Positions 24,470 through 33,906 of a stretch of DNA of 64,000 nt are shown here, piece by piece (positions within the stretch are counted from its first letter, which is position 1; the number at the start of each line of letters is the position of its first letter). A program made the translations under genes and the position numbers. This DNA comes from an uncultured Prevotellaceae bacterium (GTDB lineage: Bacteria; Bacteroidota; Bacteroidia; Bacteroidales; Bacteroidaceae). The notes beneath the pieces were generated by a model that was not told the origin of the DNA, did not search any database, and was given only the letters and a program-made list of their open reading frames with translations. The stretch lies in contig CACZIT010000010.1 in NCBI GenBank assembly GCA_902781315.1, forward strand, positions 93,951-157,950, given 5' to 3'.

Positions 24470-26749
24470 ATGAAGAAACTACACGTTCTCTCTCTCGTTT
24501 GTGCTCTTGAGCTGCTGGCAGGTGTGTCGGCAGCCCAGGCACAGGTCAACATCGATTCACTCGAAGCCGTCTACGACTCGCTGGAGCTCAGTGGCGTCAC
24601 CGTCACCGCGGCCAAGCCGATGGTGAAAATGGAAGCCGACAAGATGTCGTACGACGTGCAGGCCGATGCCGACGCACAGTCTTCTACCGTGCTCGACATG
24701 CTGCGCAAGGTGCCGATGGTCACCGTCGACGGCCAGGACAACATCACCGTCAACGGCTCGTTGGCCTTCAAGGTGTACGTAGACGGCAAACCCAACCCCA
24801 TGCTCTCGCAGAACCCCTCGCAGGTGCTGAAGATGATGCCTGCCGCTGCGGTGAAGAAGATTGAAGTCATCACCAATCCCGGTGCGCGCTACGATGCCGA
24901 GGGCGCCGTGGGCGTGCTCAACCTCGTCTTGAACAAGCAGCCGGGTGGCGGCGCTGGCGGACAGTCGCTCGACGGTCTGTCGGGCACCGTTCGTGCCGGC
25001 GTGAGCACCAAGGGCGCCGGTGGCGGCGTGTTCTTCTCGGCCCAGCAAGGCAAGCTGTCGGCTTCGGGCAACGCGCTGTTCCAGTATCAGCAGATGAAAG
25101 ACACCGAGGTGAGCATCGACCGCCAGTCGCTCGCCGACGGCACACGCATGCAGTACGAACAGAGCACCACCCAGCGCGTGCCCTTCACGATGGAGAACCT
25201 CTCGCTGGGCTACGACCTCGACTCGCTCAACACCCTCACTGCCTCGCTGGGGCTGACGGCCTTCCGTGCCAAGGTGACTGACCGGCCGCTCGTCACGCTG
25301 ACAGGCATCGAGGGACGTCCGCTGTCCTACAGCTACGACATGGCCACCCGCATGCGCAACACCTCGCTCACCGCCAGTGCCGACTGGCAGCACTTCTTCT
25401 CGGCCGACCGCCAGCACTCGCTGACGCTGTCGTACCTGCTGTCATACGCGCCGCAGAAGACTTCCACCGAACAGCTGTACACCGACTTCCAGCCGTTCGA
25501 CTTCTACAGCGAGAACAAGCCGAAGTCGCTCGAGCAGACGCTGCAGCTGGACTACGTGCGCCCCCTGTCGCCAGGCCACACGCTCAGTCTGGGCGGAAAA
25601 TACATCATGCGCGACAACCGGTCGTGGGCCGAAGACCGCAACGTGCCGCATGCCGACGGCCAGTCGCCGCAGCTGAGCTACGTGGAATACCACCACGACA
25701 ACGACATCGCTGCCGCCTATGCCGAGTATGCCGCCCAGATGGGCATCGTGGGTGCGAAGGCCGGCCTGCGCTATGAGCACACGTTCCAGAAGGTGAGCTA
25801 CCTGCAAGGTGCGGGCGCCGACTTCCGTCGCGACTACGGCAACCTCGTGCCCAGCCTCACGCTGAGTCTCTCGCCGAAGCCCACGAAGAACCTCGGACTG
25901 ACCTACAATATGCGCCTCTCGCGTCCGGGCATCAGCTATCTGAACCCCTACGTCGACCGCACGGCGCCCACCAGCATCTCCTACGGTAACTCCTATCTCG
26001 ATGTGGAGAAGACCCACAACCTGGGTGCCACGTTCAGTTCGTTCTCGCAGAAGTTTATGCTGAATCTCGGTCTGCATCAGACGTTGTGCGGCAATCAGAT
26101 TGCCCAATACAGCTTCATGGCCGACGGCGTGTTGAACAACACCTACGGCAACATTGCCCGCCAGCGCAATACCTCGCTCACGGCATTCGTCAACTGGCTC
26201 CTCGGCAAGAACACGCGCCTCATCCTCAACGGCGGCCTCTCTTACGTCGACCTCCGCACGAGCGACGACGCCTCTATCGCCCCCTCCTTCTCCACAGGCA
26301 GCGGCTCCGTGGCAGCCCAGAAGAACCACGGCTGGCAGGGCAACGTCATGGCCGGCCTGCAGCAGACGCTGCCCTGGCAGCTGCAACTGAGTGCCAACGT
26401 CATCGCCAACTCGAAGACTTACACCCTGCAGGGCTGGCAGTCGGGCTTCGAGGCCTTCGTGGCCAGTGTGTCGAAGTCGCTGCTGGGCGACCGCCTGAAC
26501 GTCTCGCTCTCAGCCATCACCGGTCTGCACGACGGCGGCAGCATCAGCATCGACAGCTACAGTGCCGGCCGCGACTTCACGCATCGCCAGCACATCAGGG
26601 TGCCCATGTCGCAGCTGCAGCTCAACCTGAGCTACACCTTCGGCAAGAAGGGCGTGCAGACGCGCGAGCACAAGAGTCGCATCGAGAACGACTTCCTGGA
26701 GAAGAAGTCCGACCAGGAGCAGATCAGCAATACTTCCAGCGGTATGTAG
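24470..26749 (+). CDS. TonB-receptor-like outer-membrane beta-barrel protein
   Basis: The protein has 759 residues. Signal peptide: MKKLHVLSLVCALELLAGVS. Residues about 50-150 form a plug-like domain: VTAAKPMVKMEADKMSYDV, STVLDMLRKVPMVTVDGQDN, VKKIEVITNPGARYDAEGAV. The remainder is a large barrel with many aromatic strands, ending in the YTFGKKG segment and a charged tail. The usual N-terminal carboxypeptidase-like domain is nearly absent. The family is widespread in Bacteroidetes; the ligand is unknown and no SusD-like partner is present. Confidence 0.88.
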   Translation: MKKLHVLSLVCALELLAGVSAAQAQVNIDSLEAVYDSLELSGVTVTAAKPMVKMEADKMSYDVQADADAQSSTVLDMLRKVPMVTVDGQDNITVNGSLAFKVYVDGKPNPMLSQNPSQVLKMMPAAAVKKIEVITNPGARYDAEGAVGVLNLVLNKQPGGGAGGQSLDGLSGTVRAGVSTKGAGGGVFFSAQQGKLSASGNALFQYQQMKDTEVSIDRQSLADGTRMQYEQSTTQRVPFTMENLSLGYDLDSLNTLTASLGLTAFRAKVTDRPLVTLTGIEGRPLSYSYDMATRMRNTSLTASADWQHFFSADRQHSLTLSYLLSYAPQKTSTEQLYTDFQPFDFYSENKPKSLEQTLQLDYVRPLSPGHTLSLGGKYIMRDNRSWAEDRNVPHADGQSPQLSYVEYHHDNDIAAAYAEYAAQMGIVGAKAGLRYEHTFQKVSYLQGAGADFRRDYGNLVPSLTLSLSPKPTKNLGLTYNMRLSRPGISYLNPYVDRTAPTSISYGNSYLDVEKTHNLGATFSSFSQKFMLNLGLHQTLCGNQIAQYSFMADGVLNNTYGNIARQRNTSLTAFVNWLLGKNTRLILNGGLSYVDLRTSDDASIAPSFSTGSGSVAAQKNHGWQGNVMAGLQQTLPWQLQLSANVIANSKTYTLQGWQSGFEAFVASVSKSLLGDRLNVSLSAITGLHDGGSISIDSYSAGRDFTHRQHIRVPMSQLQLNLSYTFGKKGVQTREHKSRIENDFLEKKSDQEQISNTSSGM

Positions 26750-26750
26750 C

Positions 26751-26850
26751 CATGAACGGCCGCAGGCCTTTGAACCGCTGCAAAGCAGTCATTGAACTTT
26801 GAACCTTGAACGGCCGCAGGCCATTGAACCGCGGCTCAGCCGCTTACGAA
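26751..26850. repeat. Palindromes with TTGAAC spacers between barrel and peptidase genes
   Basis: GGCCGCAGGCC occurs twice, with GCGGCTCAGCCGC and ATTGAACTTTGAACCTTGAA spacers. This is the same style as the 3.9 and 14.9 kb blocks but with other stems. Confidence 0.8.
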
Positions 26851-26904
26851 ATGTATCAAAGAATTTGCAAAAGTTTGCATTTAACAAAATACAACCCGAA
26901 TTTC

Positions 26905-26935
26905 TTGGCAGTGTGCAGAAAAGGACGTAATTTTG
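26905..26935 (+). promoter_or_regulatory. Promoter of the M16 peptidase gene
   Basis: TTG at 26905-26907, 20 bases, then TAATTTTG at 26928-26935. The -33 part has only the TTG core. The start codon follows about 70 bases later. Confidence 0.6.
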
Positions 26936-27004
26936 TGGCGTATTTGCACATGCACCAAATTGACAATATTATTATCAATCAATATCAACAAAAAAGCAAG
27001 ACAA

Positions 27005-29824
27005 ATGAAACTGAGAAAACTTTTCGTAGCAGCATTGCTGCTCGTGGCAGGACTGGGACAGACATTGGCCCAGGACATGACGCTGCCAGAGGACAAGAAT
27101 GTGCGCAAAGGTAAACTCGACAACGGGCTCACCTACTACATTCGCCACAACGAGTATCCTGAAAAGGTGGCTAATTACTACATCGCCCAGAAGGTGGGCT
27201 CGGTGCAGGAAGAGGAGAGCCAGCGCGGTCTGGCCCACCTGTTGGAACATATGGCTTTCAACGGCACGGAGCACTTCAAGGACGACCTGCTGCGCGAGTA
27301 TCTGCAGGCTATCGGCGTGGAGTACGGTCGTAACCTGAACGCCTACACGTCGACCGACCAGACGGTGTATTTCTTCACCGACGTGCCCTCGACGCGCCAG
27401 TCGGCCGTTGACTCCTGCATGCTTATTCTGAAGGACTGGTCGAACGGCATCTCGCTCACCGAAGAAGCCATCAACGATGAGCGCGACATCGTGCACAACG
27501 AATACCGCATGCGCATCATCGGCATGCAGAAGATCCTCGAGGGCGTGCTGCCCCAGATGTATCCCGGCTCGAAGTATGGCGAGCGCTTCCCCATCGGACT
27601 GATGAGCGTCATCGACGGCTGCTCGCCCGAGACCCTGCGCGCCTACTACCGCAAGTGGTATCGTCCTGACAACCAGGCCATCATCGTGGTCGGCGATGTA
27701 GATGTCGACTACATCGAGGGTAAGATCAAGGAACTCTTCTCAGGCATCAAGGTGCCTGCCGACGCTGCCAAGGTGGAGCTGGTGCCTGTGCCCGACAACA
27801 ACGAGCCCATCTACATCGTGGGCAAGGACAAGGAGCAGCAGATGAGCGTCATCCTCGCTGCCATGAAACACGAGAAGTTCCCCGACGAGATGAAACAGGG
27901 CATGCAGTACCTCGTGTATGACTACATGCGCGACGTGTTCGCACAGATGATGAGCGGCCGCTATGCTGAGGAGGCTCAGAAGCCCGACTGCCCGTTCATG
28001 CAGGCTGGTGCCAGCGACGGTCAGTACCTGGTGTCGCGCTCGGTGGATGCACTGACGCTGCAGGTGGTGCCCAAGGCCGACAAGGACGTGGAAGGTCTGG
28101 CTGCTGCACTGCGCGAGCTGAAGCGCGTGAAGGACTTCGGCTTCACGGCCACGGAGTACGAGCGTGCCCGCTCGGAATACCTCAGTCAGCTGGAGAAAGC
28201 CTACAACAACCGCGAGAAGACTCCCTCCAACAGCTACTGCCAGGAGTATGTCAGCAACTTCATCGATGCTGAGCCCATTGTCTCCATCGAGGACCAGTAC
28301 CAGATGATGCAGCAGATTGCCCCGATGATTCCTGTTGAGGCCGTGAACGAACTGGCCAAGCAGCTCATCACGATGAACGACACCAACTTCGTCTGCCTGG
28401 CTGCCGTGCAGGAGAAGGATGGCAAGGAGTACTACAAGCCTGAGGACATGCGCAAGGCTGTGGAGGCCGTTCGCCTGGAGACGCTCGAGGCCTATGTCGA
28501 CAACGTGAAGCAGGAACCCCTCATGGCTGAGGCTCCCAAGGCCGGCACCATCAAGAAGGAAGAGACCAACAGCGCACTGGGCTTCAAGAAGCTCACCCTC
28601 TCTAACGGCGCTACCGTGCTGATGAAGAAGACCGACTTCAATGCCGACGAGATTCTCTTCTCGGCAACTGCCGACGGCGGAAACTCCGTGCTGAAGAATC
28701 CTGAGAGCGGCGACGTTCAGCTGGCCAGCATGGTGCTCTCGCAGAGTGCCCTCGGCTCCTTCATGAGCACCGACCTGCAGAAGGCCCTCGCCGGCAAGCA
28801 GTGCGGCACGCAGTTCTCCATCAGCAACGACTCCCATGGTCTTGCCGGCACCACCACGCCGAAGGACCTCGAGACCCTCATGCAGCTCATCTACCTCGAC
28901 TTCACCAACGTGAAGAAGGACGAGAAGGCAGTGGCCAACATCATCAACCTCATTGCCACGCAGCTGAAGAACATCAGCCAGAACAACGAGGCCGTGTTTG
29001 AGGACTCCGTGATGAGCACCGTCTACGGCAACAATCCCGTCTACCGCGTGCCGACAGCCGAGATGGTGGAAGCCATCAGCTACGACCGCGTGCTCCAGAT
29101 ATGGCAGCAGCTCTACGGCAATGCCGCCAACTTCACCTTCACCTTCGTGGGCAACTACGACGAGCAGCAGCTCAAGCAGTTCATCTGCCAGTATATCGCC
29201 TCGCTGCCCTCCACAGGTAAGAAGACGCTGAAGGCCGGCGACCTGCGCACCTTCGTGAAGGGTTCGGTGAAGAACAATTTCAAGAAGAAGATGGAAAACC
29301 CGCAGGCCCAGGCCCAGGAGATGTGGCGCTCTGACGAGGTGAAGTTCACGCTGGAGAACGACGTGCTCACCGATGTGACGACGCGCATCCTCGAGATGCT
29401 CTACAACCGCGAGATTCGCGAGAAGCTCTCTGCCGCCTATCATGCCGGTGCCGAGGGTAGCCTCGACGTGGAGGCAGGTAAGGCTTACGTCACCATCAGC
29501 GGTGTTGGCAAACTGAATCCTGAGAAGGCCGCCGTGGCCCTGCCCGAATTCATGAAGGGAATGCAGGCCACCGTGGCTGCTCCCAACCAGGAAGACCTGA
29601 ACAAGGCGAAGCAGATTCTGCTGAAGCAGGCCGACGTGGATGCCAAGACCAATCAGTACTGGCGCCGCATCATCAACCGCTACAACCGCTACGGACTGGA
29701 CTTCCACACCGACTACAAGAAGGTTGTGGAGGGCATGAACGCCCAGAAAGTGAGCCAGTTCCTGAAGAACGTCCTGCTGAAGAGCGGTCACCACGTAGAG
29801 GTGACCATGATGCCCGAGGAGTAA
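27005..29824 (+). CDS. Secreted M16 (insulinase/pitrilysin-type) zinc peptidase
   Basis: I start at ATG 27005, which gives signal peptide MKLRKLFVAALLLVAGLGQT; upstream codons are not signal-like. The protein has 939 residues. The inverted zinc motif HLLEH (His78, Glu81, His82) lies in RGLAHLLEHMAFNGTEHF, with the third ligand in NDERDIVHNEY. The inactive second half, typical of the fused M16 form, starts near residue 520 (FKKLTLSNGATVLMKKTD). It probably degrades peptides in the periplasm. A strong terminator follows, so it is a single-gene transcript. Confidence 0.95.
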   Translation: MKLRKLFVAALLLVAGLGQTLAQDMTLPEDKNVRKGKLDNGLTYYIRHNEYPEKVANYYIAQKVGSVQEEESQRGLAHLLEHMAFNGTEHFKDDLLREYLQAIGVEYGRNLNAYTSTDQTVYFFTDVPSTRQSAVDSCMLILKDWSNGISLTEEAINDERDIVHNEYRMRIIGMQKILEGVLPQMYPGSKYGERFPIGLMSVIDGCSPETLRAYYRKWYRPDNQAIIVVGDVDVDYIEGKIKELFSGIKVPADAAKVELVPVPDNNEPIYIVGKDKEQQMSVILAAMKHEKFPDEMKQGMQYLVYDYMRDVFAQMMSGRYAEEAQKPDCPFMQAGASDGQYLVSRSVDALTLQVVPKADKDVEGLAAALRELKRVKDFGFTATEYERARSEYLSQLEKAYNNREKTPSNSYCQEYVSNFIDAEPIVSIEDQYQMMQQIAPMIPVEAVNELAKQLITMNDTNFVCLAAVQEKDGKEYYKPEDMRKAVEAVRLETLEAYVDNVKQEPLMAEAPKAGTIKKEETNSALGFKKLTLSNGATVLMKKTDFNADEILFSATADGGNSVLKNPESGDVQLASMVLSQSALGSFMSTDLQKALAGKQCGTQFSISNDSHGLAGTTTPKDLETLMQLIYLDFTNVKKDEKAVANIINLIATQLKNISQNNEAVFEDSVMSTVYGNNPVYRVPTAEMVEAISYDRVLQIWQQLYGNAANFTFTFVGNYDEQQLKQFICQYIASLPSTGKKTLKAGDLRTFVKGSVKNNFKKKMENPQAQAQEMWRSDEVKFTLENDVLTDVTTRILEMLYNREIREKLSAAYHAGAEGSLDVEAGKAYVTISGVGKLNPEKAAVALPEFMKGMQATVAAPNQEDLNKAKQILLKQADVDAKTNQYWRRIINRYNRYGLDFHTDYKKVVEGMNAQKVSQFLKNVLLKSGHHVEVTMMPEE

Positions 29825-29883
29825 TCGGCAAAAGCCGAAAAGGAAAAAGCTGGCCGTCTGGCCTGCTCAAAACCAATATCATC

Positions 29884-29924
29884 AACTGCCCGTCGGTTCT
29901 GCCGAACGGGCAGTTTGTTTTTTT
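29884..29924 (+). terminator. Intrinsic terminator of the M16 peptidase gene
   Basis: Arms ACTGCCCGT and AACGGGCAGT enclose CGGTTCTGCCG, followed by a T-rich run (TTTGTTTTTTT). Confidence 0.88.
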
Positions 29925-30031
29925 AATCATTAAGTCAAGGACTGTTTTTGGTGAAAGAGCAGGTGTATCGTTCCATTTTTTTACCCTCGCTGCAGGGAGA
30001 AAGGCGACAGTGATAAAATAGTTGTAAAAAA

Positions 30032-30063
30032 AGACGATTCTCCAGAATAAATTTGTATCTTTG
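30032..30063 (+). promoter_or_regulatory. Promoter of the DUF4251 lipoprotein gene
   Basis: TTG at 30032-30034, 21 bases, then TATCTTTG at 30056-30063. The start codon is at 30109. Confidence 0.65.
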
Positions 30064-30108
30064 CAGGCAATAGAGATTATAACACGACCTTTTGAGAATG
30101 ATGCAGTT

Positions 30109-30600
30109 ATGAAAAAGAATCTGGTTACTATTGCAATGGGCTGCGTGGCATTGATGATGCTGGCGGGATGTGCAACGACGGAAGAGCGGGCTGCCCGGCA
30201 GGCTGAGCAGGCCATGAAGGTGGAGGCAGCGCTGAACGAGCGGTGCTATAAAATCAACGTGGACAGGATGAATCCGCTACGCGGACCTTCGCGCATGATT
30301 TCGTATGGCTACTCGGTGGAGGTGAGAAACGACTCTTTGTTCTCCTATCTGCCCTACTTCGGCAGAGCCTACAGCGTGCCCTACGGGGGCGGCAAGGCAC
30401 TGAATTTCTCGGCTCCCATCAGCAGCTATCAGGAGTTTCAGAAAAAGAAAAACTTGCGAGTGATAGAGATAGGCGTGAGAAACGAAGAGGACACCTACCT
30501 CTACTCGCTGGAGGTGTTCGACAACGGCAGTTCGACGGTCAGGGTGTATGCTCGCGAGCGCGACCGCATCTCGTTCACGGGTGAAGTGGTCTTTTACTAA
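30109..30600 (+). CDS. DUF4251 lipoprotein
   Basis: The start at 30109 gives MKKNLVTIAMGCVALMMLAG and Cys21, a lipoprotein signal with lipobox LAGC. The mature part contains SYGYSVEVRNDSLFSYLPYF, GRAYSVPYGGGKALNFSAP and a final DRISFTGEVVFY, the DUF4251 pattern. This family is made of periplasmic or outer-membrane-facing lipoproteins of Bacteroidetes with unknown role. The total length is 163 residues, normal for the family. Confidence 0.9.
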   Translation: MKKNLVTIAMGCVALMMLAGCATTEERAARQAEQAMKVEAALNERCYKINVDRMNPLRGPSRMISYGYSVEVRNDSLFSYLPYFGRAYSVPYGGGKALNFSAPISSYQEFQKKKNLRVIEIGVRNEEDTYLYSLEVFDNGSSTVRVYARERDRISFTGEVVFY

Positions 30601-30667
30601 GTAAGGAAAGCCTTTGAAAAAAATGTTCTGACATCGCGCTGAATACTACCTACCTTTTCCTGAACAA

Positions 30668-30692
30668 GAATGCCCTGCCCGGCAGGACATTC
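30668..30692. other. Hairpin in the leader of the hydrolase gene
   Basis: GAATGCCCTGCC and GGCAGGACATTC pair with one C-A mismatch. An A-run, not a T-run, follows on the plus strand, so it is not a terminator of the upstream gene. Confidence 0.45.
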
Positions 30693-30721
30693 TGAAAAAA
30701 ACGCAAACAAACGAGACGAAT

Positions 30722-31531
30722 ATGAGAGAAAAACTATGGATGCTGACCATAGCCCTGCTGACAGCCACCGCACTATGGGCACAGGGCTACAAGACCGTGT
30801 GCGATATCAGCTATACGACGAAGACCGACAGCTATTCGCAGGAACGGCTGAAACTGGACGTCTACTACCCCGAAGGGCCGACTGCCGACACCGGGCGGCC
30901 CGTTGTCGTGTGGTTCCATGGCGGCGGACTGGAAGCCGGCCAGAAGGAAATTCCCGAGCAACTGAAAGGGAAAGGCTACGTCGTGGTGGGGGCAAACTAC
31001 CGGCTGCTGCCACGAGTGACCGTCGACCAAACCATCGGCGATGCTGCTGAGGCTGTGGCATGGGTGTTCCGCCATGCAGCCGACTACGGTGGCGACGTGA
31101 AGAAGATTGTGGTGACAGGCCATTCGGCAGGCGGCTATCTGGCCATGATGCTCTGCCTCAACAAGTCGTGGCTGGCAGGCTACGGTGTAGATGCTGACGA
31201 CGTGTTGATGTACGTGCCGTTCAGCGGACAGGCCATCACTCACTACAACGTTCGGAAAATGCAGGGCATAGGCCCGCTTCAGCCCACCATCGACGAGTGG
31301 GCACCGCTCTACTGGGTGCGCAACGACTGCCCGCCGCTGGTGCTTATCTGTGGCGACCGTGAGTTGGAACTCTATGGCCGCTACGACGAGAACCAATACT
31401 TGGCACGCATGATGAAACTCGTCGGCCATAAGGAGACGTATCTCTACGAACTCGACGGCCACGACCATGGCAGCATGGTGGCCCCCAGTTTCCACATCTT
31501 GGAACGCCATCTGAAGAAAATGCTGAAATAA
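30722..31531 (+). CDS. Secreted alpha/beta-hydrolase (esterase/lipase, HSL-like)
   Basis: The protein has 269 residues. Signal peptide: MREKLWMLTIALLTATALWA. The oxyanion segment is HGGG (residues 66-69), the nucleophile elbow is GHSAG (Ser135), the acid lies in LICGDRELELYG and the histidine in LDGHDHGSM. This is the layout of carbohydrate or peptide esterases of the BD-FAE/HSL group. Periplasmic ester hydrolysis is likely; the natural substrate is not evident, since no polysaccharide locus surrounds it. Confidence 0.88.
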   Translation: MREKLWMLTIALLTATALWAQGYKTVCDISYTTKTDSYSQERLKLDVYYPEGPTADTGRPVVVWFHGGGLEAGQKEIPEQLKGKGYVVVGANYRLLPRVTVDQTIGDAAEAVAWVFRHAADYGGDVKKIVVTGHSAGGYLAMMLCLNKSWLAGYGVDADDVLMYVPFSGQAITHYNVRKMQGIGPLQPTIDEWAPLYWVRNDCPPLVLICGDRELELYGRYDENQYLARMMKLVGHKETYLYELDGHDHGSMVAPSFHILERHLKKMLK

Positions 31532-31542
31532 GGAATCTGTAG

Positions 31543-31565
31543 GCGTTGCTCTAACGCTGCAACGC
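31543..31565. other. Hairpin between converging genes
   Basis: GCGTTGC and GCAACGC pair around a 9-base loop. No T-run follows on either strand. Confidence 0.4.
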
Positions 31566-31582
31566 GGAACAAAACGACAAAG

Positions 31583-32227
31583 CTAATACCAAGGCAGCCC
31601 GTGCTCCTTGCAGTAGTCGATGGCGGGCTGATAACCTTGGAATGTGGCCTTGTGAATCCATTTCAATCCTTTGCGCTCGTCTTTGGGCACGCCTGTGCCC
31701 GTCATCAGAAACCAGCCCGTGGCAAACTGTGCCTGGGCATCGCCGCCATTGGCGGCCAGTTCGTACCAGAAGACGCATTCCTCCTGATTCTTTTCCACGC
31801 CGTCGCCATTCCAAAAGGCCGCACCTACGTTTTTCTGACTGAGGATATGGCCCTGGAATGCAGCCTCGCGATACCAGAGGAATGCCTTGTGGTGGTCTTG
31901 CTCGACGCCATTGCCCAGATAGTAGGCATTGGCCACGTTTACCTGCGACTGCATGTCGCCCTTGTCGGCAGCCCGCAGGTACCACTCGAAAGCCAGCGCC
32001 GCATCCTGCCCGACGCCCTTGCCGTGGTAGTAGCATTCGCCAACATTGAAGCAGCCGTAGACGTCGTCCTGCTCGGCTGCCCGCATATACCATTCGAAAG
32101 CCGTTTCAAGGCTGGCCTTCACACCCATGCCACGCTCGTAGCAGACACCAAGGTTGTTCATGGCCCTGGTGTCGCCCTCGTAAGCCTTCTCGCGGTAGGC
32201 ATCAGCCTTGTTTCGCTCCTTTGGCAT
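31583..32227 (-). CDS. Sel1-like repeat protein
   Basis: I start at 32227 (MPKERNKADAYREKAYEGDT). The 214 residues consist of about five Sel1/TPR-like repeats of 36 residues, for example AMNNLGVCYERGMGVKASLE, ETAFEWYMRAAEQDD and AQFATGWFLMTGTGVPKDER. There is no signal peptide, so it is probably cytosolic. Sel1 proteins act as protein-binding scaffolds. It heads the 3' end of a minus-strand gene run (31.6-35.1 kb), but gaps are small only between some members. Confidence 0.88.
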   Translation of the reverse strand: MPKERNKADAYREKAYEGDTRAMNNLGVCYERGMGVKASLETAFEWYMRAAEQDDVYGCFNVGECYYHGKGVGQDAALAFEWYLRAADKGDMQSQVNVANAYYLGNGVEQDHHKAFLWYREAAFQGHILSQKNVGAAFWNGDGVEKNQEECVFWYELAANGGDAQAQFATGWFLMTGTGVPKDERKGLKWIHKATFQGYQPAIDYCKEHGLPWY

Positions 32228-32255
32228 AGCAGCAAAAAAGATAGCACAACCGTTG

Positions 32256-32582
32256 TCAAATGACGACGGCTGTGCCACTGGTGGCAACCATGAGCATGGA
32301 ACCTCCATTGCCGAGGGTTTCGTAGTCGATGTCGATGCCGACAATGGCATTGGCGCCCATGGCTTGTGCGCGCTCCATCATCTCCTGCATCGAAGTATCC
32401 TTGGCCTCGCGCAGCACTTTCTCATAGCTGCCTGAGCGTCCGCCTACGATATCGCGGATGCCGGCCATGAAGTCTTTGAACATGTTGGCACCGATGATGG
32501 TTTCACCTGTCACCACACCCTTGTACTCGCGAATGGTGCGGCCTTCAATTGTGGGGGTTGTCGATAGTATCATAATAGTCAT
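32256..32582 (-). CDS. YbjQ/UPF0145-type small protein
   Basis: The protein has 108 residues with the YbjQ pattern: [40 protein letters not shown], then [18 protein letters not shown]. The family forms pentamers and has been called heavy-metal binding without proof. Two ATG codons lie close together (32582 and 32573) and either could start it. The adjoining zinc-ribbon gene is 64 bases upstream. Confidence 0.92.
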   Translation of the reverse strand: MTIMILSTTPTIEGRTIREYKGVVTGETIIGANMFKDFMAGIRDIVGGRSGSYEKVLREAKDTSMQEMMERAQAMGANAIVGIDIDYETLGNGGSMLMVATSGTAVVI

Positions 32583-32646
32583 TTTTTTTTGAAGTTCTAC
32601 ACGTTAGACGCAGTGGCAGGCAGATAAGTTGCAACCGCTCGCAACA

Positions 32647-32967
32647 TTACGTCCAAAATTCTTTTTCTCCCGTGTCCACCATCACTCCCTGGGGAGTGTC
32701 TCCGTCCTGCCTGCTGGCGCACTTCGGACAGGTCTGTCTGTTCCAGATGCGAATGCGGTCGCTGCCACACTGCAGGCACAGGCGCCCCGCCTCGCTCCGG
32801 TAGGAAGGCGCCACGTCGGCAATGATGCCGCCAACGACGATGTTCTGGATGGTCCTGCAGTCGGGACAGAGCATGGCCACAATCTGCTGGCGAAACAGCC
32901 CGCGACCTTCATACACGTCGGCCTCATATCCGCAGACCGAGCAACGATATTTATGTTTCCAAGCCAT
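32647..32967 (-). CDS. Small zinc-ribbon protein
   Basis: The protein has 106 residues. Three CxxC pairs are visible: CSVCGYE, CPDCRTI and CLQCGSD, with another pair in CPKCASR. They form two zinc ribbons. There is no catalytic domain. It could be a nucleic-acid or protein-binding adaptor; I cannot name the family. Flanked on the same strand by the YbjQ-like and DUF3267 genes. Confidence 0.75.
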   Translation of the reverse strand: MAWKHKYRCSVCGYEADVYEGRGLFRQQIVAMLCPDCRTIQNIVVGGIIADVAPSYRSEAGRLCLQCGSDRIRIWNRQTCPKCASRQDGDTPQGVMVDTGEKEFWT

Positions 32968-32993
32968 AGCCGTCTCCAGCGCCTTTCGTCACG

Positions 32994-33560
32994 TCATTCC
33001 CCTGCTTCGTCGATGATGTAGAATCCCGCTTCCGTAGGATGGTCGAGCACCATACTCTTTGGGTTCTCCTTCGTCAGCAGCCAAGTCATCCAGATATCGC
33101 CGGCGGCAGCGGCAATGAAAAACACGCCCCACGCAAGCATGGGCAGGCTTCCGATGAAGAGCGCTGCCACGGCCGGCACGACGCCTAGCAGGATGCAGGG
33201 CATCATGGCACCAGCCATATAGCCGGGAATGCGCATGGGCTCGTTGCAATGACAGTAGGGAGTCAGCAGCTTCCACATCACTCCGAAGCTGATGCTCTTC
33301 CAGCCGCTCTTGGCAAAGCAGGCCCATGTCAGACCGTGGATGAGTTCGTGGACTACGATGCCCACAACCATCAGCCCGAGCGCCCATATCCAACTGCCAA
33401 AGCCGCCCAGGAGTTCGTCGACGGGCTTCCGGTCTTTCCAAATCAGGAAAAACGGTATCAGGAACGCGATGGCTGCCACCACCATGATAACAACTGCAAA
33501 CACATTAGCCTTAACGATGTCGATGGCTACTTTCCTGCCTTTTTCTTCAATATTATCCAT
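32994..33560 (-). CDS. DUF3267 putative membrane zinc peptidase
   Basis: The protein has 188 residues and four to five membrane helices. VVHELIHGLTWACF carries an HExxH motif inside a helix, as in DUF3267 proteins, which are predicted membrane zincins. MRIPGYMAGAMMPCILLGVV follows in the usual place. Proteolytic activity is a family prediction only. Confidence 0.88.
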   Translation of the reverse strand: MDNIEEKGRKVAIDIVKANVFAVVIMVVAAIAFLIPFFLIWKDRKPVDELLGGFGSWIWALGLMVVGIVVHELIHGLTWACFAKSGWKSISFGVMWKLLTPYCHCNEPMRIPGYMAGAMMPCILLGVVPAVAALFIGSLPMLAWGVFFIAAAAGDIWMTWLLTKENPKSMVLDHPTEAGFYIIDEAGE

Positions 33561-33599
33561 ACTGTTTTTCTATAAAACTATATAAATACTTGCTCCAAC

Positions 33600-33890
33600 C
33601 TACACTTCTGTTGTTCTATCTTCCGACGAGCCCCTCTTGAACTTGCTCTTCAGCCGCTTGTAGCCCTCTACGCCCAGGATGGTCAGTCCGCCATATTGGC
33701 ACGTCTTGGCCAGACCGAAGAGCACCGTCCACAGCACACCCTTTGCAGCCGTGCTGATGGGGAGCAGCATCTGGGCAAAGGAGAGGATGTAGAACGGAAT
33801 GCAGCTGAGCAGCACGATGACGCCCGTGCGGAACGACAGCGACTGCAGCCAGCGCTTCACCTTTTGGAACGTGTGTTGGATGGCGTTCAT
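33600..33890 (-). CDS. Small two-helix membrane protein
   Basis: I start at 33890 (MNAIQHTFQKVKRWLQSLSF), which gives 96 residues with two membrane helices (GVIVLLSCIPFYILSFAQML and WTVLFGLAKTCQYGGLTIL) and a basic tail. It resembles the small transporter-suffix type proteins, but this is weak. It begins 17 bases after the flavodoxin-like gene ends, on the same strand, so it is likely cotranscribed. Confidence 0.6.
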   Translation of the reverse strand: MNAIQHTFQKVKRWLQSLSFRTGVIVLLSCIPFYILSFAQMLLPISTAAKGVLWTVLFGLAKTCQYGGLTILGVEGYKRLKSKFKRGSSEDRTTEV

Positions 33891-33906
33891 ATGAGTTCTG
33901 GTTGTC

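Noticed and set aside
27740-29794. Open frame of 684 codons opposite the M16 peptidase gene
   Set aside because: Antisense to a complete, motif-bearing peptidase gene.
30668-30692. Terminator of the DUF4251 lipoprotein gene
   Set aside because: The hairpin is followed by A residues on the coding strand, not T.
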